Source: Rhizobium phaseoli
Lineage (GTDB): Bacteria > Pseudomonadota > Alphaproteobacteria > Rhizobiales > Rhizobiaceae
Assembly: GCF_010668805.1 (NCBI RefSeq)
Contig: NZ_WUFT01000003.1
Span: forward strand, 357,753 to 421,752
DNA: 64,000 nt
Direction of reading: 5' to 3'
The notes under the pieces are model-generated. The model worked only from the letters and a program-made list of their open reading frames with translations, had not been told where the DNA came from and searched no databases. Both the position numbers and the translations under genes were made by a program. This document shows positions 18,203-26,910 of the stretch, piece after piece (position 1 is the stretch's first letter; each line of letters opens with the position of its first letter).

Positions 18203-19084
18203 TTACCGCGTCGGGACCGGAATTTCGCCGCGATAGTCATAGAAGCCGCGTCCAGACTTGCGTCCGAGCCAACCGGCCTCGACATATTTCACCAGCAGCG
18301 GGCATGGACGGTATTTCGAGTCCGCCAAGCCGTCGTGCAGCACCTGCATGATCGAAAGGCAGGTGTCGAGGCCGATGAAATCGGCAAGCTGCAGCGGTCC
18401 CATCGGATGGTTGGCGCCGAGCTTCATCGCCGTATCGATGGCATCGACGGTGCCGACGCCTTCATAGAGCGTATAGATCGCCTCGTTGATCATCGGCAGC
18501 AGGATACGGTTGACGATGAAGGCCGGGAAATCCTCGGCGACGGTGATGGTCTTTTCCAGGGTGCCGACGAATTCCCTGGCGGCCGAGAAGGTCTTCTCAT
18601 CGGTCGCGATGCCGCGCACCAGTTCGACCAGCTTCATCACCGGCACCGGGTTCATGAAATGTATGCCCATGAAGCGTTCGGGGCGGTCGGTGGCGGCAGC
18701 TAGCCGGGTGATGGAAAGGGAAGAGGTGTTGGTGGCAAGCAGCGCCTCCGGCTTCAGGACCGGACAAACCTGCGCATAAATCTTGCGCTTGACCGTTTCA
18801 TCCTCGGTGGCGGCCTCGATGACGAGATCGGACGGGGCGAGATCGTTGACATCGGACGAGCCTGTGATGAGCGACAAGGTCGACTTGCGTTCCTCTTCGG
18901 TCATCTTGCCGTTCGTCACCAGGCGGGCAAGGTTGCCGTTGACGGTGGCAAGGCCGGATTCGATGCGATCCTGGGAGAGATCGTAGATGTGAACCCTGTA
19001 ACCTGCGGCGGCCGAAACATGCGCGATGCCGCAGCCCATCTGGCCGGCACCGATAATACCAATATTCTTCAACACCGCATTCAT
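18203..19084 (-). CDS. 3-hydroxybutyryl-CoA dehydrogenase
   Basis: 293 residues from ATG 19084 (MNAVLKN), a single-module short enzyme without the crotonase domain of FadB. The NAD-binding GIIGAGQMGCGIA is at residues 9-21, the catalytic His is in GIHFMNPVPVMKLVE near 140, and the C-terminal domain has NHPMGPLQLADFIGLD. It interconverts acetoacetyl-CoA and 3-hydroxybutyryl-CoA. In rhizobia this gene commonly follows etfBA, and it lies downstream of etfA here on the same strand. That fits a role in acyl-CoA oxidation or poly-hydroxybutyrate turnover. Confidence 0.92.
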   Translation of the reverse strand: MNAVLKNIGIIGAGQMGCGIAHVSAAAGYRVHIYDLSQDRIESGLATVNGNLARLVTNGKMTEEERKSTLSLITGSSDVNDLAPSDLVIEAATEDETVKRKIYAQVCPVLKPEALLATNTSSLSITRLAAATDRPERFMGIHFMNPVPVMKLVELVRGIATDEKTFSAAREFVGTLEKTITVAEDFPAFIVNRILLPMINEAIYTLYEGVGTVDAIDTAMKLGANHPMGPLQLADFIGLDTCLSIMQVLHDGLADSKYRPCPLLVKYVEAGWLGRKSGRGFYDYRGEIPVPTR

Positions 19085-19233
19085 CTCCAAACCCCCGCAC
19101 GGCATTCGCCCCCGCGCTGCCGCATTTTTTAGCAATACTGCCAGACGAAGGATCGCCCGGCAGCAGTAGTAGCCCGATAAAAGATAATTTTCCAGTCATT
19201 CGCAAGTGCGAAAGAAAAGCATTTGACGCGTTT

Positions 19234-19364
19234 AAAGCGCGTTGCGAATCTTTCGATTCGCTTCTGGCGCTTTAGGTCTTCGCTTTACGCATGTCGTTGC
19301 GGCAAAAGCGCTTCGCGCTTTGCCTGGGAAAACCGCTACACAGTTTTGCGCGGCATGCGCTTAG
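19234..19364. repeat. Two-hairpin dispersed repeat, overlapping the etfA stop
   Basis: First hairpin aaagcgcgttgcg to tggcgcttta, then gcatgtcgttgcgg, an inserted gcaaaagcgcttcgcgctttgc unit, aaaccgct and gcggcatgcgcttag. The last ttag contains the complement of the etfA TAA (19361-19363). Confidence 0.75.
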
Positions 19365-20290
19365 AGCGCCTTTTCCAGTTCCGGCAGAGCTTCGAACAGA
19401 TCGGCGACCAAGCCGTAGTCGGCAACCTGGAAGATCGGTGCCTCCTCGTCCTTGTTGATGGCGACGATCACCTTACTATCCTTCATGCCGGCCAGATGCT
19501 GGATGGCCCCGGAGATACCGGCGGCGATATAAAGATCAGGCGCCACCACCTTGCCGGTCTGGCCGACCTGCCAGTCGTTCGGCGCATAACCGGCATCGAC
19601 GGCAGCACGGGAAGCCCCGACGGCGGCCCCGAGCTTGTCGGCAACCGGAAGGATGACCTCCCGGAATTTCTCGGCAGAGCCGAGCGCCCGGCCGCCGGAG
19701 ATGATGATCTTCGCCGAGGTCAGCTCCGGACGATCGGAGGCCGACAGTGCATCCTTGACGAAACGCGACATTCCCGGATTTGAGATCGCCGGGATCGACT
19801 CGACGCTGGCCGAGCCGCCTTCGGCTGCCGAAGCGAAGGAGGCGGTGCGCACGGTGATGACCTTCTTGGCATCGCTTGCCTGCACCGTCTGGATGGCATT
19901 GCCGGCATAGATCGGCCGCTTGAAGGTATCGGATGAGATCACTTCGATGATTTCCGAGACCTGGGCGACGTCGAGCAGGGCAGCCACCCGCGGCAGCACG
20001 TTCTTGCCGGTCGAGGTGGCGGCCGAAATGATCGTGTCATAGGAGCCGGCCAGCGAAACGATCAGGTCGGAAAGCGGCTCGGCCAGATTGTTGGCAAGCT
20101 CGTCGCTTTCGGCGAGCAGCACCTTCGCCACACCGGAGAGTTTGGCAGCCGCATCGGCCGCAGCCTTGGCGCCCTTGCCGGCAACCAGCACATGAATATC
20201 GGAGCCGATCTGGCTTGCTGCCGTCAGCGCCTTGGCGGTCTGGTCGGAGAGGCTGACATTGTCGTGATCGGCCAGAAGAAGAATGGTCAT
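19361..20290 (-). CDS. etfA: Electron transfer flavoprotein, alpha subunit
   Basis: 309 residues. The N-terminal half is the alpha/beta domain that contacts EtfB. The C-terminal FAD domain shows [12 protein letters not shown] near 190-200, [13 protein letters not shown] near 245 and the family signature [21 protein letters not shown] near 262-282. The EtfAB dimer carries electrons from acyl-CoA dehydrogenases to ETF:quinone oxidoreductase. It follows etfB by 23 bases. Its stop is inside the dispersed repeat. Confidence 0.95.
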   Translation of the reverse strand: MTILLLADHDNVSLSDQTAKALTAASQIGSDIHVLVAGKGAKAAADAAAKLSGVAKVLLAESDELANNLAEPLSDLIVSLAGSYDTIISAATSTGKNVLPRVAALLDVAQVSEIIEVISSDTFKRPIYAGNAIQTVQASDAKKVITVRTASFASAAEGGSASVESIPAISNPGMSRFVKDALSASDRPELTSAKIIISGGRALGSAEKFREVILPVADKLGAAVGASRAAVDAGYAPNDWQVGQTGKVVAPDLYIAAGISGAIQHLAGMKDSKVIVAINKDEEAPIFQVADYGLVADLFEALPELEKAL

Positions 20291-20313
20291 GATGGTGTTC
20301 TCTCTTTCCTGGC

Positions 20314-21063
20314 TTAAAGCACGCCGGCTTCGTTCTTGAGCTTGTCGACCAGCTCAGTGACCGACTTGACCTTGACGCCGGCCTTGCGGCCACTGGGCTC
20401 CTCGGTCTTCAGCACCTTCAGCCGCGGCGTCGTGGAAACACCGAAATCAGCTGGGCTCTTCTTGTCGAGCGGCTTCTTCTTCGCCTTCATGATGTTCGGC
20501 AGCGAGGCATAACGCGGTTCGTTCAGCCGCAGATCCGAGGTGACCACTGCCGGCAGCGTGATCTCGATCGTCTGCAGGCCGCCATCGACTTCGCGGGTGA
20601 CCTGAGCTTTGCCATCCCCGATCTCGATCTTCGAGGCGAAGGTCGCCTGGGCGGACCCCAGCAGGGCTGCCAGCATCTGGCCGGTCTGGTTCGAATCGTC
20701 GTCGATCGCCTGCTTGCCGACGATGATTAGACCCGGCTGTTCGGCAGCAACGATGCCCTTGAGGATCTTGGCGACCGTCAGCGGCTCGACCGCATCGTCG
20801 GTCTCGACCAGGATCGCCCGGTCGGCGCCCATGGCAAGGGCGGTCCGCAGCGTCTCTTCGGCCTTGGCCGGACCGATCGAGACGACGATCACTTCCTCGC
20901 ACTTGCCGGCTTCCTTCAGCCGCAAGGCCTCTTCCACCGAGATCTCGTCGAACGGGTTCATCGACATCTTCACATTGGCAAGCTCGACACCCGTGCCATC
21001 CGGCTTCACCCGGATCTTGACGTTGTAGTCGACGACCCGCTTCACGGGCACGAGAATCTTCAT
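20314..21063 (-). CDS. etfB: Electron transfer flavoprotein, beta subunit
   Basis: 249 residues from ATG 21063 ([19 protein letters not shown]); an upstream in-frame extension to 21096 is not family-like. The AMP-binding alpha/beta domain includes [20 protein letters not shown] near 120-140, and the ETF-beta signature is seen at [20 protein letters not shown] near 187-206. It pairs with EtfA. A candidate operator, tgaacgt-tt-acgttca, lies 146 bases upstream of the start. Confidence 0.95.
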   Translation of the reverse strand: MKILVPVKRVVDYNVKIRVKPDGTGVELANVKMSMNPFDEISVEEALRLKEAGKCEEVIVVSIGPAKAEETLRTALAMGADRAILVETDDAVEPLTVAKILKGIVAAEQPGLIIVGKQAIDDDSNQTGQMLAALLGSAQATFASKIEIGDGKAQVTREVDGGLQTIEITLPAVVTSDLRLNEPRYASLPNIMKAKKKPLDKKSPADFGVSTTPRLKVLKTEEPSGRKAGVKVKSVTELVDKLKNEAGVL

Positions 21064-21209
21064 GGGGGTCCTTCCTTCACGGGAAACTGGCTTCAACGAA
21101 AATGCGCGCTTGCGCGCCGCTCCGATTGTCGAATGGCGACATCGATACGCGCTTTTCCTCCAAATACAACGCTTCTATGCCGCCGGTAGGCGATTCGGCG
21201 GGCAATATA

Positions 21210-21225
21210 TGAACGTTTACGTTCA
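21210..21225. promoter_or_regulatory. 16-bp palindromic operator candidate upstream of etfBA
   Basis: tgaacgt and acgttca half-sites flank a two-base centre; a further acgtcaat follows. It sits between etfB and the rhomboid gene. Palindromes built on ACGTxxACGT in front of etf and acyl-CoA genes are reported for MerR-type LiuR-like regulators in proteobacteria. The assignment to such a regulator is inference. Confidence 0.45.
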
Positions 21226-21239
21226 CGTCAATATTGTTG

Positions 21240-22025
21240 TCAGCGTCGGCCCCAGGGAAGGCGCTGCACTGTGCGCCCGTCCGTGCCGGCGGAGATGGCA
21301 GGGCCGGCGCCAGGATCGCTTCTCACGGCGCGGGGCGTGACGATCTCCCGGTCGAACAGCGGTAGGCCGGGCCGGCGCAACACCAGGATCAGAAGAGCCC
21401 CGGCAAGGATGCCGCCGACATGTGCGCCCCAGGAAACGTCGCCGTCGGGTGCGATCGCCAGCATGAAGAATTGCTGGCCGATCCACAAAAGCAGCGGCAC
21501 GAAGGCCGGCAGCGGCAGCGGCACGCGGAAGAATACCAGAACCCAGACCTTGACGCGTGGATGCAGCAAGACATAGGCGGCAACGACGCCGGAAATCGCG
21601 CCCGAGGCGCCGACCAGCGGCGCTTGCGAGGTCATGGTCAGCAGACCGTGGCAGAGCGCGCCGGCGGCCGCGCAGAGGAGATAGAAAATCAGGAAGCGCA
21701 AGTGTCCCATCGCGTCCTCGACATTGTCGCCAAAGACCCAGAGGAAAATCATGTTGGACGCCAGATGCCAGAAGCCGGAATGGACGAAGGCATAGGTGAG
21801 GTAGGTCAACGGTTCCGGCACGATTTCCAGGCCCTGCGCCAGCACCGCGTCGCCGAAGGCGATCGCCGGGATATAGCCGAGCCCGACGGTCGTCGCCTGG
21901 GCGGCCTGCTCGCTCTCCAGGCTGGTCAAAAGCCAGACCGCGACATTCAATGCGATCAGTGAGAGCGTCACCCACTGAACCTTGATATATTTCAGCGTGT
22001 TGGCGTCGTGAAAAGGTATGAACAT
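21240..22025 (-). CDS. Rhomboid-family intramembrane serine protease
   Basis: 261 residues from ATG 22025 (MFIPFHDANTLKYIKVQWV). About six membrane segments follow a short cytoplasmic start. The nucleophile motif GASGAISG is near residue 145, and the catalytic histidine is in GAHVGGILAG near 205. The family cleaves membrane-spanning substrates, but none is known here. The C-terminus is a 35-residue polar tail. The 3' end lies next to the etfBA promoter region. Confidence 0.9.
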   Translation of the reverse strand: MFIPFHDANTLKYIKVQWVTLSLIALNVAVWLLTSLESEQAAQATTVGLGYIPAIAFGDAVLAQGLEIVPEPLTYLTYAFVHSGFWHLASNMIFLWVFGDNVEDAMGHLRFLIFYLLCAAAGALCHGLLTMTSQAPLVGASGAISGVVAAYVLLHPRVKVWVLVFFRVPLPLPAFVPLLLWIGQQFFMLAIAPDGDVSWGAHVGGILAGALLILVLRRPGLPLFDREIVTPRAVRSDPGAGPAISAGTDGRTVQRLPWGRR

Positions 22026-22057
22026 AAGGCCCCCCGGCGATCGCGATCGCGGCAAGC

Positions 22058-22636
22058 CTATCTGTTTTTCCCCGGAACCCAAAGCACATCCGCATGGCCG
22101 CGATCATTTGCATGACGCGCGGCGACGAAGAGGAAATCGGAGAGCCGATTGACATATTTCATCGCCGCTTCGCTGACGATTTCACCGTCGGTGCGGGCAA
22201 GCGCCACCATCAAACGTTCGGCGCGCCGCGCAGTCGTCCGGGCAAGATGCAGATGTGCGGCGGCCGGGCTGCCGCCCGGTAGGATGAAGGATCTCAGCGG
22301 TTCCAGGCCGGCGTTCAGCTGGTCGATTTCGCGCTCCACTCGGTCGACCTGCGTCTCGACGATCCGTAACGGTTCATAGGCCGGCGGCTCGCCGGTATCG
22401 GGTGTGGCGAGATCGGCGCCGAGATCGAAGAGGTCGTTCTGGATCGACATCAGCATAGCGTCGAGTTCAGGCAAGCCTGATGTGTGCAATCGCGCCAGGC
22501 CGATGGCGGAATTGGCTTCGTCGATCGTGCCATAGGCCTCGACGCGCAGATCGTCCTTTGTCCGGCGCGGGCCGGAAACCAGCCCTGTGGTGCCGTCATC
22601 GCCGGTTTTGGTGTAGATCTTGTTGAGCTTTACCAT
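22058..22636 (-). CDS. PduO-type cob(I)alamin adenosyltransferase
   Basis: 192 residues. The ATP-binding N-terminus KIYTKTGDDGTTGLVSG is at residues 6-22, the trimer core AYGTIDEANSAIG near 34-46, and the conserved RTTARRAERLM near 134-144 and NRLSDFLFVAAR near 162-173. The enzyme makes adenosylcobalamin from cob(I)alamin and ATP. It precedes the rhomboid gene on the minus strand with 32 bases between. The DNA upstream is a repeat cluster. Confidence 0.92.
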   Translation of the reverse strand: MVKLNKIYTKTGDDGTTGLVSGPRRTKDDLRVEAYGTIDEANSAIGLARLHTSGLPELDAMLMSIQNDLFDLGADLATPDTGEPPAYEPLRIVETQVDRVEREIDQLNAGLEPLRSFILPGGSPAAAHLHLARTTARRAERLMVALARTDGEIVSEAAMKYVNRLSDFLFVAARHANDRGHADVLWVPGKNR

Positions 22637-22691
22637 GCTGCATCGCCTGATAGGGGGAGGGTTGTCGCAACGCAGGAGATTGGCGAGGCCG

Positions 22692-22830
22692 GCCCCTCAT
22701 CCGGCTGCCGCCACCTTCTCTCCGTAAAACGGGGAGAAGGGAACATGCCACACCCTTTCCGCTCCTCGCTAACGTCTCGCAAGGCACGTCCCCTCTCCCC
22801 GCGAGCGGGGAGAGGGTTAGGGTGAGGGGC
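22692..22830. repeat. RIME-like mosaic repeat, 139 bp
   Basis: The element is bounded by gcccctca (22692-22699) and its reverse complement tgaggggc (22823-22830). It holds two internal hairpins: cttctctccg with cggggagaag, and cctctccccg with cggggagagg. This arrangement matches the Rhizobium-specific intergenic mosaic elements. It has no ORF worth calling. Confidence 0.75.
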
Positions 22831-22907
22831 AGCCGTTGGTGCGAATCGGAGAGCCGTGGGCCTGACCCGAGTATCCACACCGCATGCATCAGCGGCTACG
22901 GGGATGG

Positions 22908-22930
22908 ATCCTCGGGTCAAGCCCGAGGAT
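22908..22930. repeat. 9-bp inverted repeat atcctcggg/cccgaggat
   Basis: Perfect arms 22908-22916 and 22922-22930 around tcaag. It is followed by gacggaggg and lies between the RIME-like element and the 145-bp inverted-repeat element. Confidence 0.65.
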
Positions 22931-23020
22931 GACGGAGGGTGGGGTTGGCCTTCCAGCCAAACCCGCCCTGGCATACTGACGCACACCGCGTCGAGGTGTT
23001 TCCTCAAGCCGCTTACCTCT

Positions 23021-23165
23021 CCTCCCTCATTCCTGTGCTCGTCACAGGAATCCAGTGCGCCCAAGTCCTTGGGCGCGGGAGACTTTTTCAATGGCAGGCA
23101 GTGGTCATTCACCGCGTGGACGCGCGGTGGCTGGATTCCTGTGACGAGCACAGGAATGAGGGAGG
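23021..23165. repeat. 145-bp element with perfect 35-bp terminal inverted repeats
   Basis: The left arm 23021-23055 and right arm 23131-23165 are exact reverse complements. Each arm itself contains attcctgtg-ctcgt-cacaggaat, a 9-bp hairpin. The 75-base core holds gcgcccaag-tc-cttgggcgc and ccgcg-tggacg-cgcgg hairpins. There is no ORF of note. It resembles a miniature inverted-repeat (MITE-like) or composite palindromic element; no target-site duplication was confirmed. Confidence 0.75.
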
Positions 23166-23210
23166 AGGTGTTGGCGTCCGTCATCAAAAAATACCCCTCC
23201 CACGGTTTCC

Positions 23211-23414
23211 TCAGGTCGGACGGCCACCGCCGGTCAGCCAGAGTGTTACCATGATCAGGACGACGGCGATTGCCTGGAGCAGGACGCGAAGCTGCATCAG
23301 TTTGTTGGAACGGTTGGCATCGGCGCCCTTCATCATGTTGAAGAGGCCGCGGATCAGGACCAGGGCGACGAGGCCCATGACGATGATCGCGAGGATATAG
23401 GTGACCGTGGACAT
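23211..23414 (-). CDS. Twin-transmembrane (HIG1-like) small protein
   Basis: 67 residues with two membrane helices (about 4-26 and 42-62) joined by a basic loop with KGADANRSNKLMQLRVLLQ. This is the layout of the hypoxia-induced-protein (HIG1) conserved region found in alphaproteobacteria, where mitochondrial relatives associate with cytochrome oxidase. The bacterial role is not established. The ORF lies 14 bases downstream of the SDR gene on the same strand. Confidence 0.82.
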   Translation of the reverse strand: MSTVTYILAIIVMGLVALVLIRGLFNMMKGADANRSNKLMQLRVLLQAIAVVLIMVTLWLTGGGRPT

Positions 23415-23428
23415 GGCATTCAGCTTTC

Positions 23429-24262
23429 TCAGTCCGTCCAGCGCATCAGGCGGTAGAAGAGGTCTGCCGGAAGCAGCCGCTTCAGGAACATGCCCTGCTT
23501 GGCCGGAGTCGTTACAGGATAATGTGGCCTTGGATTTTTCGAGTTCAATGCGTGTTTCAATACGGAATAGACCGCTTCCGGGCCGAGCTTATGGCTGCTG
23601 ACCGGGCCGGATCCATCGAGTCTTGCCAGTTGCCTGACATAGTCGGCCGCGTGCGGCGAATTCTCAAGGTCGATATGTTCCTTGATCTTTGCGAGCGCAT
23701 TGGTGGTGAAACGCGTGGCGATTGGTCCCGGCTCGATCAGGCTCACATGAATGCCGCTGCCCTGCAGCTCCATGCGCAGCGTGATGCTGAGGCCTTCGAG
23801 CGCGAATTTGGAAGCGGTGTAGGCGCCGCGATAGCGATAGGGCACAACGCCGAGGATCGACGAGCATTGCACGATCCGCCCCTCCTGGCGTTTGCGCATC
23901 GCCGGGATGATCTGCCGCGTCAATTCGTGCCAGCCGAAGAAATTAGCCTCGAACTGGGCGCGCAACGCGGCCGTCGAAAGATCTTCGACGGCGCCCGGCT
24001 GGCCGTAGGCGCCATTGTTGAAAAGCGCGTCGATGCGACCGCCGCTACGTTCCAGAACCGCCTCGACCAGCTCGGAAATCGTCTCTGGCCTGGCATAGTC
24101 CATCAGCAAGGCTTCAATGCCGTCTGCCTCCAGCCCCGGCAGGTCTTCCGCCTTGCGCACTGTCGCAAAGACGCGCCAGCCATCGGCCTTCAGAGCTCGC
24201 GCACAATGAGCGCCGATGCCGGACGAACATCCGGTCACGACGATGGTGCGCTCTCCCGCCAT
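23429..24262 (-). CDS. SDR-family oxidoreductase
   Basis: 277 residues from ATG 24262 (MAGERTIVVTG). The classical short-chain dehydrogenase pattern is complete: cofactor-binding TGCSSGIG at residues 10-17, NNGAYGQPG near 85, catalytic Ser in the CSSILG segment near 138 and YTASK near 151-155. The substrate is not deducible. It is divergent from the YihY-like gene across about 75 bases and may be co-transcribed with the twin-TM gene. Confidence 0.88.
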   Translation of the reverse strand: MAGERTIVVTGCSSGIGAHCARALKADGWRVFATVRKAEDLPGLEADGIEALLMDYARPETISELVEAVLERSGGRIDALFNNGAYGQPGAVEDLSTAALRAQFEANFFGWHELTRQIIPAMRKRQEGRIVQCSSILGVVPYRYRGAYTASKFALEGLSITLRMELQGSGIHVSLIEPGPIATRFTTNALAKIKEHIDLENSPHAADYVRQLARLDGSGPVSSHKLGPEAVYSVLKHALNSKNPRPHYPVTTPAKQGMFLKRLLPADLFYRLMRWTD

Positions 24263-24338
24263 GGAATGATTCCTGTACAAAATGGAACTCGTTTCCCATA
24301 TTCGCTCAGAGGATACAATCTGGAAAGCCGGAGACGGA

Positions 24339-25262
24339 ATGCCGAAGGCGCTGCGCACGATCTACGACGTGATCTATGACGCGATTTGTCACATGCTCGA
24401 GGATGACGGTTTCGCCATGGCGAGCCACGTGGCGCTGTCGAGCCTGCTTGCAGTTTTCCCCTTCCTGATCTTCGGCACCGCGCTTGCAAGCTTCCTCGGC
24501 GCCGATCAATTTTCCTCGACCGCCATCCATCTGATCTTCGACACCTGGCCCGAGGCGATTGCCAAGCCGCTCGCCGACCAGGTGCTGCAGGTGCTGACAA
24601 TTCCGCGCGGCGGGCTGCTGACGATCTCGGTGCTGGCGGCCGCCTATTTCGCCTCGAACGGCGTCGAGGCGCTGCGCATCTCGCTCAACCGCGCCTACCG
24701 GGTGCAGGAGACGCGGCCCTGGTATTTCACCCGCCTCGCGAGCCTCGGCTACGTGCTGATCGCGGTCATCATCTTTGCGGCGATCAGCATCCTGCTGGTC
24801 GCCGTGCCACTGGCGCTCGATTATGCCAGGAACTGGTTTCCGCTGTTTGCCGATACGCTCGACATCATCTTCAGCTGGCGCATCTACGGCACGTTGGTGG
24901 TTCTGACGGTCGGATTGCTGGTCATGCATCTCTGGTTGCCGGCCGGCAAGCGGCGGGTCTTCGATGTCATCCCGGGGGTGCTGCTGACCCTGCTTCTCTG
25001 GCTCGCCGGCGCGCTGATCTTTGCCTATTATCTGGCCACCTTCGCCAATTATACCGCAACCTATGCCGGTCTCGCCTCGGTCATGATCGTGCTGATCTTT
25101 CTTTATATGGTCGGCGTCATCTTCATCATCGGGGCGGAGGTCAATGCGGCGCTGATCAAATTCCGCGTCTTCCGGATGTTCTCCCACACGCTTTCGATCG
25201 TCGGCAGAGAGCGTGCCGAACGGGCATCAGAGCCCGACAAGGCGGCGAATATCGGCCCCTGA
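24339..25262 (+). CDS. YihY/BrkB-family inner membrane protein
   Basis: 307 residues from ATG 24339, preceded by GGAG five bases upstream; ATG 24282 is an alternative. Six hydrophobic segments are visible, the first near residues 30-52 and the last near 245-270, with a short C-terminal cytoplasmic tail. The family was once named ribonuclease BN, but that activity belongs to another protein. Its function is unknown. The stop overlaps the end of convergent gluQ by about 36 bases. Confidence 0.88.
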   Translation: MPKALRTIYDVIYDAICHMLEDDGFAMASHVALSSLLAVFPFLIFGTALASFLGADQFSSTAIHLIFDTWPEAIAKPLADQVLQVLTIPRGGLLTISVLAAAYFASNGVEALRISLNRAYRVQETRPWYFTRLASLGYVLIAVIIFAAISILLVAVPLALDYARNWFPLFADTLDIIFSWRIYGTLVVLTVGLLVMHLWLPAGKRRVFDVIPGVLLTLLLWLAGALIFAYYLATFANYTATYAGLASVMIVLIFLYMVGVIFIIGAEVNAALIKFRVFRMFSHTLSIVGRERAERASEPDKAANIGP

Positions 25263-26108
25263 CATGCCGCGGGCGCGCAATTCGCCAAGCCCGCTGTCGC
25301 CGTCGCTTTTCGAAAGCTTCCGGCCAGCCGCATCGAGTATGAGACGGTGATGGTGATAGATCGGCTGCGGCAGGTCGAGCAGCACCTGCAGCAGCCGGTG
25401 CACCGATGTCGCGGCGAAGAGGTCGAAGCCGCGCACCACGTGCGTGACGCCCTGCAGCGCATCGTCGACGACGACGGAAAGATGATAGCTCGACGGCGCG
25501 TCCGAGCGCGACAGGATGACGTCGCCCCAGACTTCTGGCTCGGCGGCGATCTCGCCCGATCTGCCGTCGCCGGTTTCGGTCCAGAACAGCAGTTCGCCGA
25601 TCAGGTCGAGCGCCTTGCGCATATCGAGCCGCCAGGCATGTTTCTTTCCCGAGGCCAGCATCTCTAGCCATTCGTCTTCCGGGCGCTCGCGATCGTTTGC
25701 GGGATAGTGCGGCGTGCCGTCGGGATCGCGCGGCCAGGATCGACCGGCGGCCTCATTGGCAGCGACCCGCGCCTTCACCTCGCCGCGCGTCAGGAAAGCC
25801 GGATAGACCAGGCCGCGCTCGATCAGCGCGTGCAATGCTGCCTGATATTCGGGGAAGTGTTCCGACTGGCGACGCACCGGGCTTTCCCAGTCGATATCAA
25901 GCCAGTCGAGATCGCTCAGGATTCCGACCTCGAACTCCGGCTTGCAGCGCGCCTGGTCGATATCCTCGATGCGCAGCAGCAGGCGCCCATGCTCGGCCTC
26001 CGCCATATCGCGGTTCAGGAGAGCCGAGAGGGCATGGCCGAGATGCAACTGTCCGTTGGGACTCGGCGCAAAACGGAAGACAGGTTTTTGACGCTCGCTC
26101 GGGGTCAT
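25227..26108 (-). CDS. gluQ: Glutamyl-Q tRNA(Asp) synthetase
   Basis: 293 residues from ATG 26108, chosen because AGAAGAAAG just upstream can act as a ribosome binding site; ATG 26123 has none. The class I synthetase motifs are PSPNGQLHLGH near residues 16-26 and KLSKSDG near 265-271. The length equals a GlxRS catalytic core without an anticodon-binding domain, as in GluQ, which attaches glutamate to queuosine in tRNA-Asp. The region that carries zinc-binding cysteines in E. coli GluQ (VYPAFLTRGEV here) has none. Its start abuts the divergent glycosylase. Confidence 0.9.
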   Translation of the reverse strand: MTPSERQKPVFRFAPSPNGQLHLGHALSALLNRDMAEAEHGRLLLRIEDIDQARCKPEFEVGILSDLDWLDIDWESPVRRQSEHFPEYQAALHALIERGLVYPAFLTRGEVKARVAANEAAGRSWPRDPDGTPHYPANDRERPEDEWLEMLASGKKHAWRLDMRKALDLIGELLFWTETGDGRSGEIAAEPEVWGDVILSRSDAPSSYHLSVVVDDALQGVTHVVRGFDLFAATSVHRLLQVLLDLPQPIYHHHRLILDAAGRKLSKSDGDSGLGELRARGMSGADIRRLVGL

Positions 26109-26154
26109 GCTTTCTTCTGCCATGAATTTGGGTTTTGAACCACTGCGAGGCGAT

Positions 26155-26799
26155 GTGCAGATCATCCGCAACGAAGACGATGTCAGCCGGGGGCTCGAGG
26201 CGCTGCTTCGTCTCGATCCGCGCCTTGTGCCGATCGCGGTGGATGCAGGGCCTGTTCCGCTGCGGTTGCGCGAACCGGGTTTTGCCGGCCTTGCCCATAT
26301 CATCGTCTCGCAGATGGTGTCGCGCGCCAGCGCCGAGGCGATCTGGCGGCGCATGATGCCAGCGGACGGTCTCCTGACCGCCGAAGGTTACACGCTGCTC
26401 CATGCCGAGGCCTGGCGCGAATTCGGCCTGTCACGCGCCAAGGCCGAGACCCTGTCACGGCTCGCCGAAGCCGTTGCCTCCTGTCGCCTCGATCTTTCCG
26501 GGCTCTGCTTGAAGCCGCCTGAAGAAGCGCTTGGCGAACTCACTGCGCTCAAGGGCGTCGGTCCGTGGACGGCGGAGGTCTATCTGATGTTCTGCGGCGG
26601 CCATGCCGATGTCTTTCCGGCCGGCGATGTCGCGCTGCAGAATGCCGTCGGTGCGGCATTCGGTCTCGCGGCCCGGCCACAGCCAAAGGCGCTGGCTGCC
26701 ATGGCGGAAGCATGGGCTCCGTGGCGCTCCGTGGCGGCACGGCTTTTCTGGGCCTATTACGCCACGAAAATGCGCCGCGACATGGTGCCGACCGGCTGA
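26155..26799 (+). CDS. AlkA-like DNA-3-methyladenine glycosylase (HhH-GPD)
   Basis: About 214 residues if read from GTG 26155, which has GAGG five bases upstream and gives QIIRNEDDVSRGL after the start. ATG 26107 or 26122 would add 11-16 residues and overlap the gluQ start. The helix-hairpin-helix LKGVGPWTAEVYLMF near residues 133-147 is followed by the catalytic aspartate in PAGDVALQ. The family removes alkylated purines from DNA. It lacks the N-terminal domain of E. coli AlkA. Confidence 0.85.
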   Translation: MQIIRNEDDVSRGLEALLRLDPRLVPIAVDAGPVPLRLREPGFAGLAHIIVSQMVSRASAEAIWRRMMPADGLLTAEGYTLLHAEAWREFGLSRAKAETLSRLAEAVASCRLDLSGLCLKPPEEALGELTALKGVGPWTAEVYLMFCGGHADVFPAGDVALQNAVGAAFGLAARPQPKALAAMAEAWAPWRSVAARLFWAYYATKMRRDMVPTG

Positions 26800-26910
26800 T
26801 CGGCCACACTCTTCAAATTGCCTTTATCCTCTGAATTTATTGGACTTCACAATCCTGTAACAACCGGCCTAATATACAGGTGCAGATGCCGAATCGATCA
26901 GGAGAGTCCC

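Noticed and set aside
22630..23187. 185-codon minus-strand frame across the repeat region
   Set aside because: It reads through the RIME-like and inverted-repeat elements; the text follows the repeats and not protein constraints.
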